Shown: piece after piece, positions 1 to 8,654 of the stretch
Position numbering within the stretch: the stretch's first letter is position 1
Layout: each line of letters opens with the position of its first letter
Origin: an uncultured Paracoccaceae bacterium
GTDB lineage: Bacteria; Pseudomonadota; Alphaproteobacteria; Rhodobacterales; Rhodobacteraceae
Length of the DNA stretch: 64,000 nt
Assembly (NCBI GenBank): GCA_947500135.1
Contig: CANMQX010000003.1
Location: 248,001-312,000, forward strand
Reading direction: 5' to 3'
Made by a program: the position numbers and the translations under genes
The notes under the pieces: generated by a model
What the model was told of the DNA's origin: nothing
Databases searched by the model: none
The model's input: only the letters and a program-made list of their open reading frames with translations

Positions 1-40
1 CGGCAAAGCGTCGGCGCAACGTCAGCAAAGCGTCGGACAG
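1..40. repeat. 11-bp periodic CGTCGG repeat, truncated by the window edge
   Basis: CGTCGG-type hexamers start at 9, 20 (CGTCAG) and 31, exactly 11 bp apart, and the window opens with CGGC, which fits one more unit. The consensus is close to CGTCGGCAAAG. The same 11-bp spacing and consensus recur in opposite orientation at 50472-50510. Function unknown; an array on one helical face would suit cooperative protein binding. Confidence 0.6.
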
Positions 41-352
41 TTCCAGGCTATGCGTTGACCGAGTGTTTACGACTTCAGGATAACGTAGCCTGTGCATCCG
101 AGAGCGTTTGTGGGGCAGATCCGGATCAGATCCGGAGCTGGGCAGATAATTTTTGTCTATTATTGGCTACAGATGCGCAACAATCTGCCGCTTTTGGCTG
201 GAATGGTTTGTTGGCGTAGAAATTAACACTCTGTTTATGTTTCGCTGAATATAGTGATTCTAATAGAGGTATGGTGTCTTGCGGGTAACACAACCAAAGC
301 GTGACTACACCAAGGGCTGGATTCGACTCGGAAATACTGGGAAGTGAACTGG
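41..352. other. Non-coding stretch left of the first gene
   Basis: No convincing gene is seen. It holds a small inverted repeat at 121-135 (CCGGATC, one base, GATCCGG) and an AT-rich part at about 150-290 that could carry a promoter for the small membrane protein gene downstream. No promoter can be assigned with confidence. Confidence 0.4.
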
Positions 353-601
353 ATGCAGTCGCAAGAATTCATGATCGCCAACGCTGAAGATGTCAGCACG
401 CCGGGAAAGCCGGTTCTGTTTTATGCGCTGCTTTGCGGTGTCATTAGCGGCACCGCCTCCAACGTTACCGCATTGCTGCTTGGCCATTCATTTTGGATCG
501 GTCTGTTGTGTCACAGCTTTGTGGGCATGCTGGGCATGCTTCTTGTGATCGCGGCGTATTTGGTGCGCGGCGAAAAAGTCGAGGATGACAGCGCGTCATA
601 G
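353..601 (+). CDS. Small two-helix membrane protein, unknown function
   Basis: An 82-residue protein with two hydrophobic stretches, about residues 24-46 and 50-71, and a charged C-terminus (GEKVEDDSAS), so a small inner-membrane protein is likely. ATG 353 was chosen because GGGAAG lies about 8 bases upstream; an in-frame GTG at 344 and ATG at 371 are alternatives. It converges with the TPR lipoprotein gene, whose stop is 39 bases beyond this stop. The family is not recognised and no function is proposed. Confidence 0.55.
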   Translation: MQSQEFMIANAEDVSTPGKPVLFYALLCGVISGTASNVTALLLGHSFWIGLLCHSFVGMLGMLLVIAAYLVRGEKVEDDSAS

Positions 602-639
602 CGTTTGTCAGTACATTGCGCGACTGACCGCGCGCTTTC

Positions 640-3048
640 TTATTCCTGCATCTCTGACAACAATCTGCGTGCTTCGGCGATTTGCGGCAGTTCGCTGCCT
701 TGCCCAATACTGACGGCGCGCGTCAACGTGTCGATAGCATCTGCATTCCGTTCCAGCGCGACGTAGGTCAGGCCAAGATGATACTGGGTCAGCGCATCTT
801 CATGCAGGCCGCGCGCGGCTGGTTCCAGATATGACAGCGCCTCTTCATAGTCGCCGCGACGGTAAGCGATCCAGCCAAGCGTATCCTGAAACGCCGGAAC
901 ATCCGTGCCCCGCATCCGGGCGGCGATACCATAGGCCCGTTCCAGATTGGCATCATCATCGCGATGGGTGGTGATCAGGCTTGCCAGATTATTGGCAACG
1001 ATCAGGCTGCTGCTGTCGCGGGCATAAAGTTGTTCCAGAATGGTAATTGCACCATCGAAATCACCCAAAACCTCCAACCGGCCCGATTTGATCAGATTGG
1101 CCATCATCGCATCAGGCGCGTCGGCCAGAACCTGATCCAGAACCGCGTCGCCGTCGGCCTGACGGTCCTGCGACAAAAGCAAGCCATAGAGCCGCCCAAG
1201 CACCTGTTCATTGGTGGGGTAGCTGGCCAGCAGATCGCGGTAGATCGCTTCGCCTGCGGGGGCATCATCCATCAAGACCAGAATGTCGGCCTGTAGGAAC
1301 CGCAGGGTCGGATCATCCGGGGCTGTTTCCAATTCGGTGGCGACGAATGCACGTGCCTCATCCAGTCGCCCGGCCCTGATCTGCGCTTCGACCAACCGCG
1401 CCTTTGCGGCGGATGTGCTTTCACCACCAGCGACGATATTTTCCAGAAAGGCCTGCGTGTCGTCATAACGTTCCTGTCGGTTCAGTAGGGCCACCTCGAT
1501 CTGGTCAGCGACACCTGTAGCGGCTGGCGTATCAATGGCGCGCAGTTTCCAGATCGTGCGGGTGACCTTGTTCCACTCACCCAGCTGTAGATGAATTTCG
1601 GCCAGCTTGGCCAGAAGCTCAGGGTTTTCGGGGTTCACCGCCAAGGCGCTGTTGACCACTGTTTCAGCGGCGTTCACCCAATCTTGCTGAAGCAGGTAAT
1701 TGGCCTGTCGTAGTGACGGATTTACCGCCTGATTGGATACTTCGACCGCAACTGCATAGCGTTCAGCGGCCAGATTATGGTCACCCGCCCGTTCATGTGC
1801 CCCGGCCAACATGGTGATCAGGCCAACGTCGCGCGGTGCCTCAGTCAGGGCTTGCCGCAGGATAATGACGGCGCTGCCCGGGTCATCAGCCTCGATGGCC
1901 CATACGGCCTGCATGCGCAGCGCCTCGACATGGCCAGCATTTGTTTCCAGCACATTGGCGACCTGCGCTTTGGCATCCTCGGTCTTGCCCTGTGCGTTCA
2001 GCATCTGTGCAAGCAGGATCTTGAAGTCGAGCGCTTGTTCAGGGGGCACGTCGGCGTCGATAATGGCCTCAAGCTCTGCCACGGCGGTGGCTTGGTCACC
2101 TTGGGCAAACAGAATGCTGGCGCGCAGGGAACGGTATCTGGCGTTCTGTTCCTGGTTCGCGATCAGGCTTTCCAGCTCCGCCTGTGCGGCATCAATCCCT
2201 TTTGTCTGCCGCAGAAAGTCAACGACCACGATCTTTTCCGCCTCGCCTGCATTCGGGGCTGTGGCCAGTTCGCGCAGATAGCGTTCCGCAGCGGGCAGGT
2301 CGTCTTGCTGGATGTACCAGCCGAACAACTCGCGCTGCACATCAAGGTTTTCGGGGAATTGGGCCGCCATGGTTTCCAGCGCGGATTGGGTGCGGCCAGT
2401 GTCATCCCCTTCGCTAAGCAGGGCGACGCGCGCGGCATGAAAATCCAACCGGTCGGGATGCAGGTTCAGCCCATCCTCGACCACGACGAGCGCGCCGGTC
2501 AGATCGCCGCTTTGGATGGCGTGGTCGATCACGATCTTGCGGGCGATGACACTATCGGGTGTCTTGCCCAATGCGGATTTGGCGGTGGCGGCCGGGGCGG
2601 ATGGATCGCCGGAAGACATCACCGCATCACGGTAGTCCAGCATTGCGTTCACGATGATGACCCTGTCATCATCCGCAGCAACCGTCGCCGCGCGGCGTCC
2701 GTAATTCTGCGCCTCTTCCCAACCATCGGCCAGGATAGAGATTTCAGCCAGTGCAATCAGGCCTTCCTTGTTGTCAGGGTCGAATTCGACGACCTGCACA
2801 TATTGGCCGTAAGCATCCGCAATTTCGCCCCGCCCAAGCTGTGTTTCGGCGTAGATCAACCGCCCGTCCAAATGGTGGGGGTTGTTGGCGAATACGTTCC
2901 GGAACTGGACCAGCGCCCGATCAACATCACCTTCTTCAAGCAGGCTTAGCCCGGATTGGTAAAACCGCTCTGCCTTTTCTTCGGCGCTTTCGCATGCGGC
3001 GAGGGTCAGGAAGAACAGCAATAACAGTTTTGGGAAAAAGCGTGACAT
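640..3048 (-). CDS. TPR-repeat lipoprotein, PrsT-like
   Basis: An 802-residue protein with a lipoprotein signal (LTLAAC, lipidated Cys19) followed almost entirely by tetratricopeptide-type helical repeats, for example AERFYQSGLSLLEEGDVDRA near the N-terminus. Length and architecture resemble the PrsT-type TPR lipoproteins found beside exosortase/exopolysaccharide loci. The neighbouring sugar transferase lies upstream on the same strand, separated by a 118-base gap with a strong stem-loop, so the two may form one unit. A scaffold role in polysaccharide assembly or export at the membrane is inference. The repeat architecture is clear; the PrsT assignment is moderate. Confidence 0.75.
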   Translation of the reverse strand: MSRFFPKLLLLFFLTLAACESAEEKAERFYQSGLSLLEEGDVDRALVQFRNVFANNPHHLDGRLIYAETQLGRGEIADAYGQYVQVVEFDPDNKEGLIALAEISILADGWEEAQNYGRRAATVAADDDRVIIVNAMLDYRDAVMSSGDPSAPAATAKSALGKTPDSVIARKIVIDHAIQSGDLTGALVVVEDGLNLHPDRLDFHAARVALLSEGDDTGRTQSALETMAAQFPENLDVQRELFGWYIQQDDLPAAERYLRELATAPNAGEAEKIVVVDFLRQTKGIDAAQAELESLIANQEQNARYRSLRASILFAQGDQATAVAELEAIIDADVPPEQALDFKILLAQMLNAQGKTEDAKAQVANVLETNAGHVEALRMQAVWAIEADDPGSAVIILRQALTEAPRDVGLITMLAGAHERAGDHNLAAERYAVAVEVSNQAVNPSLRQANYLLQQDWVNAAETVVNSALAVNPENPELLAKLAEIHLQLGEWNKVTRTIWKLRAIDTPAATGVADQIEVALLNRQERYDDTQAFLENIVAGGESTSAAKARLVEAQIRAGRLDEARAFVATELETAPDDPTLRFLQADILVLMDDAPAGEAIYRDLLASYPTNEQVLGRLYGLLLSQDRQADGDAVLDQVLADAPDAMMANLIKSGRLEVLGDFDGAITILEQLYARDSSSLIVANNLASLITTHRDDDANLERAYGIAARMRGTDVPAFQDTLGWIAYRRGDYEEALSYLEPAARGLHEDALTQYHLGLTYVALERNADAIDTLTRAVSIGQGSELPQIAEARRLLSEMQE

Positions 3049-3107
3049 GGTGAACGACCGGTCCTGATGAGATCAAATTGCGGGTGGTATCATCCCTGAC
3101 AACGGGA

Positions 3108-3141
3108 ATGGCACCAAAGGTGTATTCACCTTTGGTGCCAT
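3108..3141 (-). terminator. Intergenic stem-loop between sugar transferase and TPR lipoprotein genes
   Basis: A perfect 15-bp stem (arms 3108-3122 and 3127-3141, core GGCACCAAAGGTG) with a TATT loop. There is no T-run on either side, so it is more likely an mRNA-stabilising or attenuating hairpin than a classical intrinsic terminator. Confidence 0.55.
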
Positions 3142-3166
3142 CAAGATGTCAAAACAAGGGTTATTA

Positions 3167-3859
3167 TTAGCAGCCCGTACCGCGAACAACCACACCAGCC
3201 GTTGCCGCAAGGATACGGCAGTCCGTCGCAAGCGACATTTGCTGGTAATACGCGGTGTCGAATGACGCCCGCGCGGCAAAGGTCGAATTGTTGCGGTCAG
3301 AGACCTGCCACAGGCCCGTCAGGCCCGGACGCATCGCGAAATAGGCCTTGCCCGGATACATCTCGCGTTGGTCGACCATCATGGGCCGGGGGCCAACAAG
3401 GCTCATCTCGCCCTTCAGGACGTTCAGCAGCTGCGGCAGTTCATCGACTGATGTCTTGCGCAGCAGATGCCCGATCTTTGTGATCCGGGGATCCCGCTTG
3501 AGCTTTTGATGGCCATGCCACTCTTTTGCCAGTGCGGGGTCTGATGCGATCAGTTCCTGCAACTTGCGTTCGGCGTTGGGGACCATGGTCCGGAATTTCC
3601 AGATCCGAAAGACCCGACCGCCGTAACCCAGCCGTTCCTGTGTGTAGAATGGCGATTTGCCATCAAGTGCGACCAGAATTGCCACGACCAAGAGGATCGG
3701 CAGCAGGAATGGCAACGACAACACAATAAGTGCCGTATCCATCAACCGCTTTGTGAACTCTTTGTAGATTGGGGAAGGCTGGGCTGAAAAAATATGTTGG
3801 TTTGCAACAAGTGCCAGCTTAGAGCGCCCGTGTTCACGAGCTGTAAAATTATCAAACAT
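3167..3859 (-). CDS. Exopolysaccharide sugar transferase (undecaprenyl-phosphate hexose-1-phosphate transferase family)
   Basis: A 230-residue bacterial sugar transferase of the short, ExoY-like type with one N-terminal membrane segment at about residues 42-65. Family motifs are present: KFRTM near residue 88, [21 protein letters not shown], and [11 protein letters not shown]. Such enzymes transfer a hexose-1-phosphate to undecaprenyl phosphate and start repeat-unit synthesis on the cytoplasmic face. It lies upstream of the TPR lipoprotein gene on the same strand, and a CtrA-type box sits about 130 bases before the start codon. The sugar specificity cannot be read from the sequence. Confidence 0.9.
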   Translation of the reverse strand: MFDNFTAREHGRSKLALVANQHIFSAQPSPIYKEFTKRLMDTALIVLSLPFLLPILLVVAILVALDGKSPFYTQERLGYGGRVFRIWKFRTMVPNAERKLQELIASDPALAKEWHGHQKLKRDPRITKIGHLLRKTSVDELPQLLNVLKGEMSLVGPRPMMVDQREMYPGKAYFAMRPGLTGLWQVSDRNNSTFAARASFDTAYYQQMSLATDCRILAATAGVVVRGTGC

Positions 3860-3991
3860 TATTAAACTCTCATAAAATTTTAAACACTATGGCAAAATCG
3901 CCACCACTCATATCAACTAGCAACAGTGTAAACTAACCATCGACCTTCTTACAATAGTCTCTGCAACCGGCCGTAAACATCGTTGCCTTCG

Positions 3992-4007
3992 TTAACGCTA
4001 AGTTAAC
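3992..4007. promoter_or_regulatory. CtrA-type binding box TTAA-N7-TTAAC
   Basis: TTAA at 3992, seven bases, then TTAAC at 4003-4007 exactly match the full CtrA consensus of Alphaproteobacteria. It lies in the divergent region 133 bases upstream of the sugar transferase start. CtrA control of motility and surface polysaccharide is established in related bacteria; action at this site is inference. Confidence 0.6.
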
Positions 4008-4315
4008 AGTGGGGGCGTGGAACCAGCAAGTGAAATTGCCGTGAATGCTTAATATTTCTCCGCTTCATGATTTTATTGGTTCACGCTTGCGGTAAATGTC
4101 CGCGACCTTGCATTATTGGTTATGTTTTCAGCACAATAGCGGCCCGACAGCGAATCGGGGTGGCCAAATTGTGGCGATTTGACATCACTCCAATGCAAGG
4201 CTGACCCTGCGTCATCTTTTTGTCATTTTTTGCGGCCTCAGTAGCTGCCCCGTTGCCCTGACTGCCTTGCTGGAAGCGGTATTGGCGGTCGGTTGGCTTC
4301 GCCTTGCATCAAAAA

Positions 4316-4329
4316 TGCAACCGGTTGCA
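4316..4329. promoter_or_regulatory. LacI-family operator upstream of the inositol transporter
   Basis: A perfect 14-bp palindrome, TGCAACCGGTTGCA, with the central CG typical of LacI-family operators, flanked by A-rich sequence. The identical core occurs at 13584-13597 before iolD. The LacI-family gene at 7639 lies between the two sites and is the obvious candidate to bind both. Confidence 0.75.
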
Positions 4330-4647
4330 AAAATGCTTTTTCAGTTCTAAGGTGATTCTGCTGAAGGTTCGCACGGTAATGGGAAGGAACGCTGCGCATG
4401 TTGCAAATTGCACAATTTCGCATGACGACCGCGACGTGCAGAAATGCCCGTTTGGTGCCTTGCGACTTAGGATTTCAGCACCCACAGCACATGAGCTTAG
4501 CGACCCAAAGACGTCTTTGCGGTCAAGGAATTTCATCGAAACGGCATCATCGACCAAGGTCGCATGGCGGGATGAGATGAATGTCACCCCAAACAAGGGG
4601 CCCCGGTTTATTATGACGTGTCCGGGCACGATTTCTGGGAGGAAAAC

Positions 4648-5592
4648 ATGAAAAAACTACTACTGACAGCTGGCCTGGCAACCCTGATGGGCACAACTGC
4701 GATGGCCGAGACGATCGGCGCGTCCATCGCGCGTTTTGACGACAACTTTCTGACCGTCATGCGCAACGGCATGGTCGAATATGCCGCCGGGATCGACGGT
4801 GTTGACCTGCAGGTTGAAGACGCCACCGATGATGTGGCCAAGCAGTTGGACCAGATCAACAACTTTATAGCCTCTGGTGTAGATGCGATCATTGTGAACG
4901 CTGTTGATACATCCGCGACTGAGGCGATGTCGCAAGCTGCCGCCGCCGCCGGCGTGCCGCTTGTTTACGTCAACCGCGAGCCAATCAATGTCGATACATT
5001 GCCTGACAATCAGGCTTTCGTTGCCTCCAACGAGATTGAGTCCGGCACATTGGCCGCTTTTGAAGCTTGCAAACTGGCCCGTGCGGCGGGTCTTGCCGGT
5101 GGCGCGAATGCGTATCTGCTGATGGGGCAGCTTTCCAACCAGGCGGCTGTGCAGCGGACCAAGGATGTGGATGATGTCATCGGCATGGACATGTGTAACT
5201 TTATCAACATCAATGACCGTCAGACGGCTGAATGGTCCCGCGACAAGGCACAGGATTTGATGACCAACTGGATGTCAGCTGGTGAAGATTTTGACATCGT
5301 ATTCGCCAATAACGACGAAATGGCCATTGGTGCGATTCAGGCGATGAAGTCAAATGGCGTGTCCATGGAAGACGTGATCGTAGTTGGTGTTGACGCCACA
5401 CAAGACGCGCTGCTGGCCATGCAGGCCGGTGATCTGGATGCCACCGTGTTCCAGGATGCGTTTGGTCAGGGTGAAGGTTCGGTTGATGCCGCACTTGCGC
5501 TGGTCCGTGGTGAAGATGTGGACCAGAAGGTCTACATCCCGTTCAAGCTGGTGACACCCGCCAACATCGATGAGTTCCTCAACAAGAACTAA
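4648..5592 (+). CDS. Periplasmic sugar-binding protein of a CUT2-type ABC transporter (likely myo-inositol)
   Basis: A 314-residue secreted binding protein of the ribose/inositol (Peripla_BP_4) family. The signal peptide ends after AMA at residue 20. ATG 4648 is preferred over an in-frame GTG at 4618 because GGGAGGA sits just before it and the signal peptide begins there. The mature part opens with the family's first-strand pattern (IGASIARFDDNF) and carries the hinge-region sequence VVGVDATQDALL. It is the first gene of a binding protein-permease-ATPase operon lying with iol catabolic genes under a shared operator, so myo-inositol is the likely ligand, by context only. Confidence 0.85.
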   Translation: MKKLLLTAGLATLMGTTAMAETIGASIARFDDNFLTVMRNGMVEYAAGIDGVDLQVEDATDDVAKQLDQINNFIASGVDAIIVNAVDTSATEAMSQAAAAAGVPLVYVNREPINVDTLPDNQAFVASNEIESGTLAAFEACKLARAAGLAGGANAYLLMGQLSNQAAVQRTKDVDDVIGMDMCNFININDRQTAEWSRDKAQDLMTNWMSAGEDFDIVFANNDEMAIGAIQAMKSNGVSMEDVIVVGVDATQDALLAMQAGDLDATVFQDAFGQGEGSVDAALALVRGEDVDQKVYIPFKLVTPANIDEFLNKN

Positions 5593-5614
5593 CGCGATCA
5601 TTTTAGAGAATGGA

Positions 5615-5670
5615 CAGGGCGCGTTGCGCGCCCTGCCACAGACAAGACCAAAAGCGTCGCATGCGACGCT
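5615..5670 (+). other. Two intercistronic hairpins after the binding-protein gene
   Basis: The first is a 9-bp GC-rich stem (5615-5623 with 5627-5635, arm CAGGGCGCG) with a TTG loop. The second is an 18-bp perfect palindrome at 5653-5670 (half AGCGTCGCA). They lie between binding-protein and permease genes, where such structures commonly protect upstream mRNA and raise binding-protein yield over the membrane parts. Confidence 0.6.
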
Positions 5671-5696
5671 GAAGACCCCACCGGGAAGAGGGACAG

Positions 5697-6779
5697 ATGG
5701 CAGATCAAGCACACGGTGTCGGCGGACTGACCTATGACAAGTCCAAGCGCAGTTGGCCGAACGAGGCCAACATCTTTATCGCGCTGATCATCATTATCGC
5801 GATTTTTGAAATTCTGGGGCAGGTGCTGCCCTACATGAACGGCCAAAGCTTTCTGTTCGACACGCAGGAACGGTTTGATTCCATCTTTAACGAGGCCCGG
5901 CTGCGGATCATCATCCTGCAGGTGGCGATTATCGGGATCATCTCGCTTGGGGTGACGCAGGTGATCATTTCGGGCGGGATTGATTTGTCGTCAGGTCCGC
6001 TTGTCGGGGCTGCGGCCATGATCGTGATGTCATTCGCCCAGACCGAGCTGGTGAACGGTAACCCCAATCCAAAGGCTGTTTTTGGTGAATGGGCCTTTGA
6101 CCTGCCAGTGCTGATCCCGGTGATCGTTGGTTTGTGCTTCGGGGCCTTCATCGGCGCCATCAACGGATCGCTGATTGCCTTCACCCGCATCCCACCCTTT
6201 ATTGCCACGCTGGGCATGTTCCTGATCTGCCGAGGCATCGCGCAATGGTGGACCAAGGGGCAGCCGGTTTCATTCCCAACCGAAAGCTTTGCCTGGCTGG
6301 GGTCAGGTATGATGCCGGTGGTCTGGTTTTTGCTATTGGCCGTGCTGTGTCACGTCATTCTGAAATACACTGTTTATGGCAAACATACCTATGCCATCGG
6401 GTCGAACGAAGATGCCGCGCGCATGTCGGGAATTAACGTCAAACGGCACAAGGTGATGGTCTATATGATTGCATCGATGCTGGCCGCCTTTGCCGCGATT
6501 ATCCTGAGTTCCAAGAACCTTACAGCGCAAACCGGCATGGGCCAGTTTTACGAACTGTTCGCAATTGCCATGGCCGTGATCGGCGGCGTCAGCCTGACGG
6601 GCGGGCGTGGGTCGATCATAGGCACGGTGCTGGGCGCAATGGTGTTCGGCGCGATCCAGTCTGGTTTTACCTATATCAAACTTGATGCGTTCTATCAGTT
6701 GATGGCTATGGGGACCATTATCATCAGCGCGGTTGTTCTTGACCAATGGCGCCAGCAACGCGCCGCGGCTGCGGCTTAA
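5697..6779 (+). CDS. CUT2-type sugar ABC transporter permease (likely inositol)
   Basis: A 360-residue polytopic inner-membrane protein of the RbsC-like (BPD_transp_2) family with about ten hydrophobic helices. Family segments include GGIDLSSGPLVG near residue 100 and AVIGGVSLTGGRGSIIGTV in the C-terminal third. A good ribosome-binding site (GGGAAGAGGG) precedes the ATG. It is the second gene of the operon and is followed 12 bases later by the ATPase. Substrate assignment rests on the surrounding iol genes. Confidence 0.87.
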   Translation: MADQAHGVGGLTYDKSKRSWPNEANIFIALIIIIAIFEILGQVLPYMNGQSFLFDTQERFDSIFNEARLRIIILQVAIIGIISLGVTQVIISGGIDLSSGPLVGAAAMIVMSFAQTELVNGNPNPKAVFGEWAFDLPVLIPVIVGLCFGAFIGAINGSLIAFTRIPPFIATLGMFLICRGIAQWWTKGQPVSFPTESFAWLGSGMMPVVWFLLLAVLCHVILKYTVYGKHTYAIGSNEDAARMSGINVKRHKVMVYMIASMLAAFAAIILSSKNLTAQTGMGQFYELFAIAMAVIGGVSLTGGRGSIIGTVLGAMVFGAIQSGFTYIKLDAFYQLMAMGTIIISAVVLDQWRQQRAAAAA

Positions 6780-6791
6780 AGGGGGAAAGAC

Positions 6792-7565
6792 ATGTCAGAT
6801 ACCATTCTTGAAACCCGCGACCTGACCAAACATTATGGTGGCGTGCATGCCCTCGAAGGCGCTGATTTTGCGCTGAAAAAGGGCGAACATGTTGCGATCA
6901 TGGGCGATAACGGAGCGGGTAAATCCACCTTCGTCCGCCAGATCACCGGTGTTGAACAACGCACAAGGGGCGAGGTGATTTTCGACGGTCAGCCGGTTAA
7001 ATTTGACGGCCCGCTTGATGCCCGCCGCGCCGGGATCGAGGCGGTGTTCCAGACATTGGCTCTGGCCGACCATCTGGACGTGCCTGACAACCTGTTTCTG
7101 GGTCGCGAAAAAACCAAACTGAACTGGCTTGGCCCCTTCCGCCTGTTGGATTACAAATCCATGCGGCAGGACACCCTGGCGGCGTTGCAGAAAACCGGGG
7201 TAAAAATCCCCAATATCAGCAACACGATTGAACGCATGTCGGGCGGTCAACGCCAGTGTGTGGCGATTGCCCGCACGGCCAGCTTTGCGTCGAAACTGAC
7301 CATCATGGACGAACCAACCGCCGCCTTGGGCGTGCAGGAAACCGCACAGGTGGAAAACATCATCCGCACGCTGAAAGAACAGGGCGAGCCTTTGATCCTG
7401 ATCAGTCATAATATGCGGCAGGTGATGGATCTTGTGGACCGTATCATCGTGTTCCGCCGCGGTCGTATCGTGGCCAACTTGCGCAAGGAAGAAACCGATG
7501 GGCAGGATGTTGTGGCCTATATTACCGGCGCCAAAACCGGGGCGGAATATGAGGGGGCGGCCTGA
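6792..7565 (+). CDS. Sugar ABC transporter ATP-binding protein, single-domain CUT2 type
   Basis: A 257-residue ATPase with Walker A GDNGAGKST at residues 38-46, the signature SGGQRQ near residue 150, and Walker B LTIMDEP. Classical ribose-type importers use a fused double ATPase of about 500 residues; this one has a single domain, like FrcA of fructose importers, and probably works as a homodimer. It follows the permease closely and precedes the LacI-family regulator by 73 bases. Confidence 0.88.
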   Translation: MSDTILETRDLTKHYGGVHALEGADFALKKGEHVAIMGDNGAGKSTFVRQITGVEQRTRGEVIFDGQPVKFDGPLDARRAGIEAVFQTLALADHLDVPDNLFLGREKTKLNWLGPFRLLDYKSMRQDTLAALQKTGVKIPNISNTIERMSGGQRQCVAIARTASFASKLTIMDEPTAALGVQETAQVENIIRTLKEQGEPLILISHNMRQVMDLVDRIIVFRRGRIVANLRKEETDGQDVVAYITGAKTGAEYEGAA

Positions 7566-7638
7566 CCCTGCTGCGCTGCTCTGGCTGTACCCGGGCAAAC
7601 CGGATATGCACGTCTGAAACCGGGCAGGGGGGCTAAGT

Positions 7639-8637
7639 TTGGCGGTTACACTGAAAGATGTTGCGGAAAAGGCGGGGGTATCCCGTTCTGCGGTGTCGCG
7701 CACCTATACCGAAGGCGCGTCAGTGTCCGAAAAGACCCGCGCCAAGGTCCGCGAGGCGGCTGATGCGCTGGGCTACAGCCCCAACGCGCTTGCCTCGTCC
7801 CTGACGACCGGCCGGACCAAGCTTATCGGTCTGGTGTCCAATAACTTTCACAACCCGATTTTTCTAGAGGTCTTTGACCGCTTCACCAAAGGCTTGCAGG
7901 ATCGCGGGTTGCGCCCCTTGCTGGTCAATCTGACGGATGAGGTGGACCCTGCCAATTCGATCCGCATGCTGCGCGCCTATTCGGTTGACGGGGTGATTGT
8001 TGCGTCCTCTACCCTGCCGGTCAGTTTCGCGGAAGGGTTCCGCGAGGCGGGCGTGCCCATCGTACATTCCTTCGGCCGCCATTCCGCCAATCCACAGGTG
8101 CATGTTCTGGGTATCGACAACATCGCGGCGGGCCGGATCGCGGCGACGACATTGCTGGCGCGCGGCTACCGGCGTCTCGCCTTTCTGGGGGGGCCGGAAA
8201 GTGCAACATCAACGCAGGACCGTCTGAAGGGCTTTGCAGAGGTCTTGCAGGACCGTGCAGATGTGGAGCTGACAATCAGCTTTGCCACCCAATATGCGTT
8301 TGATGCAGGCCGTGATGAAATGACCCGCCTGCTGCAGGCCCGCCCGGCAGAGGCGTATTTCTGCGGCGATGACGTGCTGTCCACCGGGGCCTTGTCGGCG
8401 GTGCAAACGGCGGGGCTTCGGGTGCCGGATGATATCGGTATCCTCGGGCTGAACGACATGGAGATGGCCGGGTGGCAGAACATCAACCTGACCACGATCC
8501 ACAACCCCATTGGCCCGATCATCAACGCATCCGTGGAACTGATTGCGGACGCGTTGAAAGTGGATGAAACCCAGCCCGAAGCCCGGCTATTTGACTGCCA
8601 TATCGTTGAACGGGGGACGTTGCGGCCTGTGCCGTGA
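7639..8637 (+). CDS. LacI-family transcriptional regulator of the inositol genes
   Basis: A 332-residue repressor-type protein. The N-terminal helix-turn-helix (LKDVAEKAGVSRSAVSR) is followed by a hinge helix region (NALASSLTTGRT) and a periplasmic-binding-protein-like effector domain. The start is TTG at 7639, which begins the HTH correctly and has a G-rich ribosome-binding site (CAGGGGGG) upstream. It sits directly after the transporter genes and between two identical LacI-type operators (4316, 13584), so it most likely represses transporter and catabolic genes until an inositol-related effector binds. The effector is inferred. Confidence 0.87.
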   Translation: MAVTLKDVAEKAGVSRSAVSRTYTEGASVSEKTRAKVREAADALGYSPNALASSLTTGRTKLIGLVSNNFHNPIFLEVFDRFTKGLQDRGLRPLLVNLTDEVDPANSIRMLRAYSVDGVIVASSTLPVSFAEGFREAGVPIVHSFGRHSANPQVHVLGIDNIAAGRIAATTLLARGYRRLAFLGGPESATSTQDRLKGFAEVLQDRADVELTISFATQYAFDAGRDEMTRLLQARPAEAYFCGDDVLSTGALSAVQTAGLRVPDDIGILGLNDMEMAGWQNINLTTIHNPIGPIINASVELIADALKVDETQPEARLFDCHIVERGTLRPVP

Positions 8638-8654
8638 CAAGCCGGGTGCCTAGA

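Larger units (their letters stand above)
3860..4647. other. Long divergent intergenic region
   Basis: About 790 bases separate the divergent sugar transferase and inositol-transporter genes. The left part (3860-4110) is AT-rich and promoter-like and holds the CtrA box. The right part holds the LacI-type operator at 4316-4329, about 318 bases before the binding-protein start. Overlapping short frames at 4238-4651 on both strands have no start signals or family features and are not accepted as genes. A long leader or an unseen small RNA between operator and gene is possible. Confidence 0.5.

Noticed and set aside
1777..2949. 390-codon open frame on the plus strand
   Set aside because: Antisense to the TPR lipoprotein gene, whose lipobox and repeats are unmistakable.
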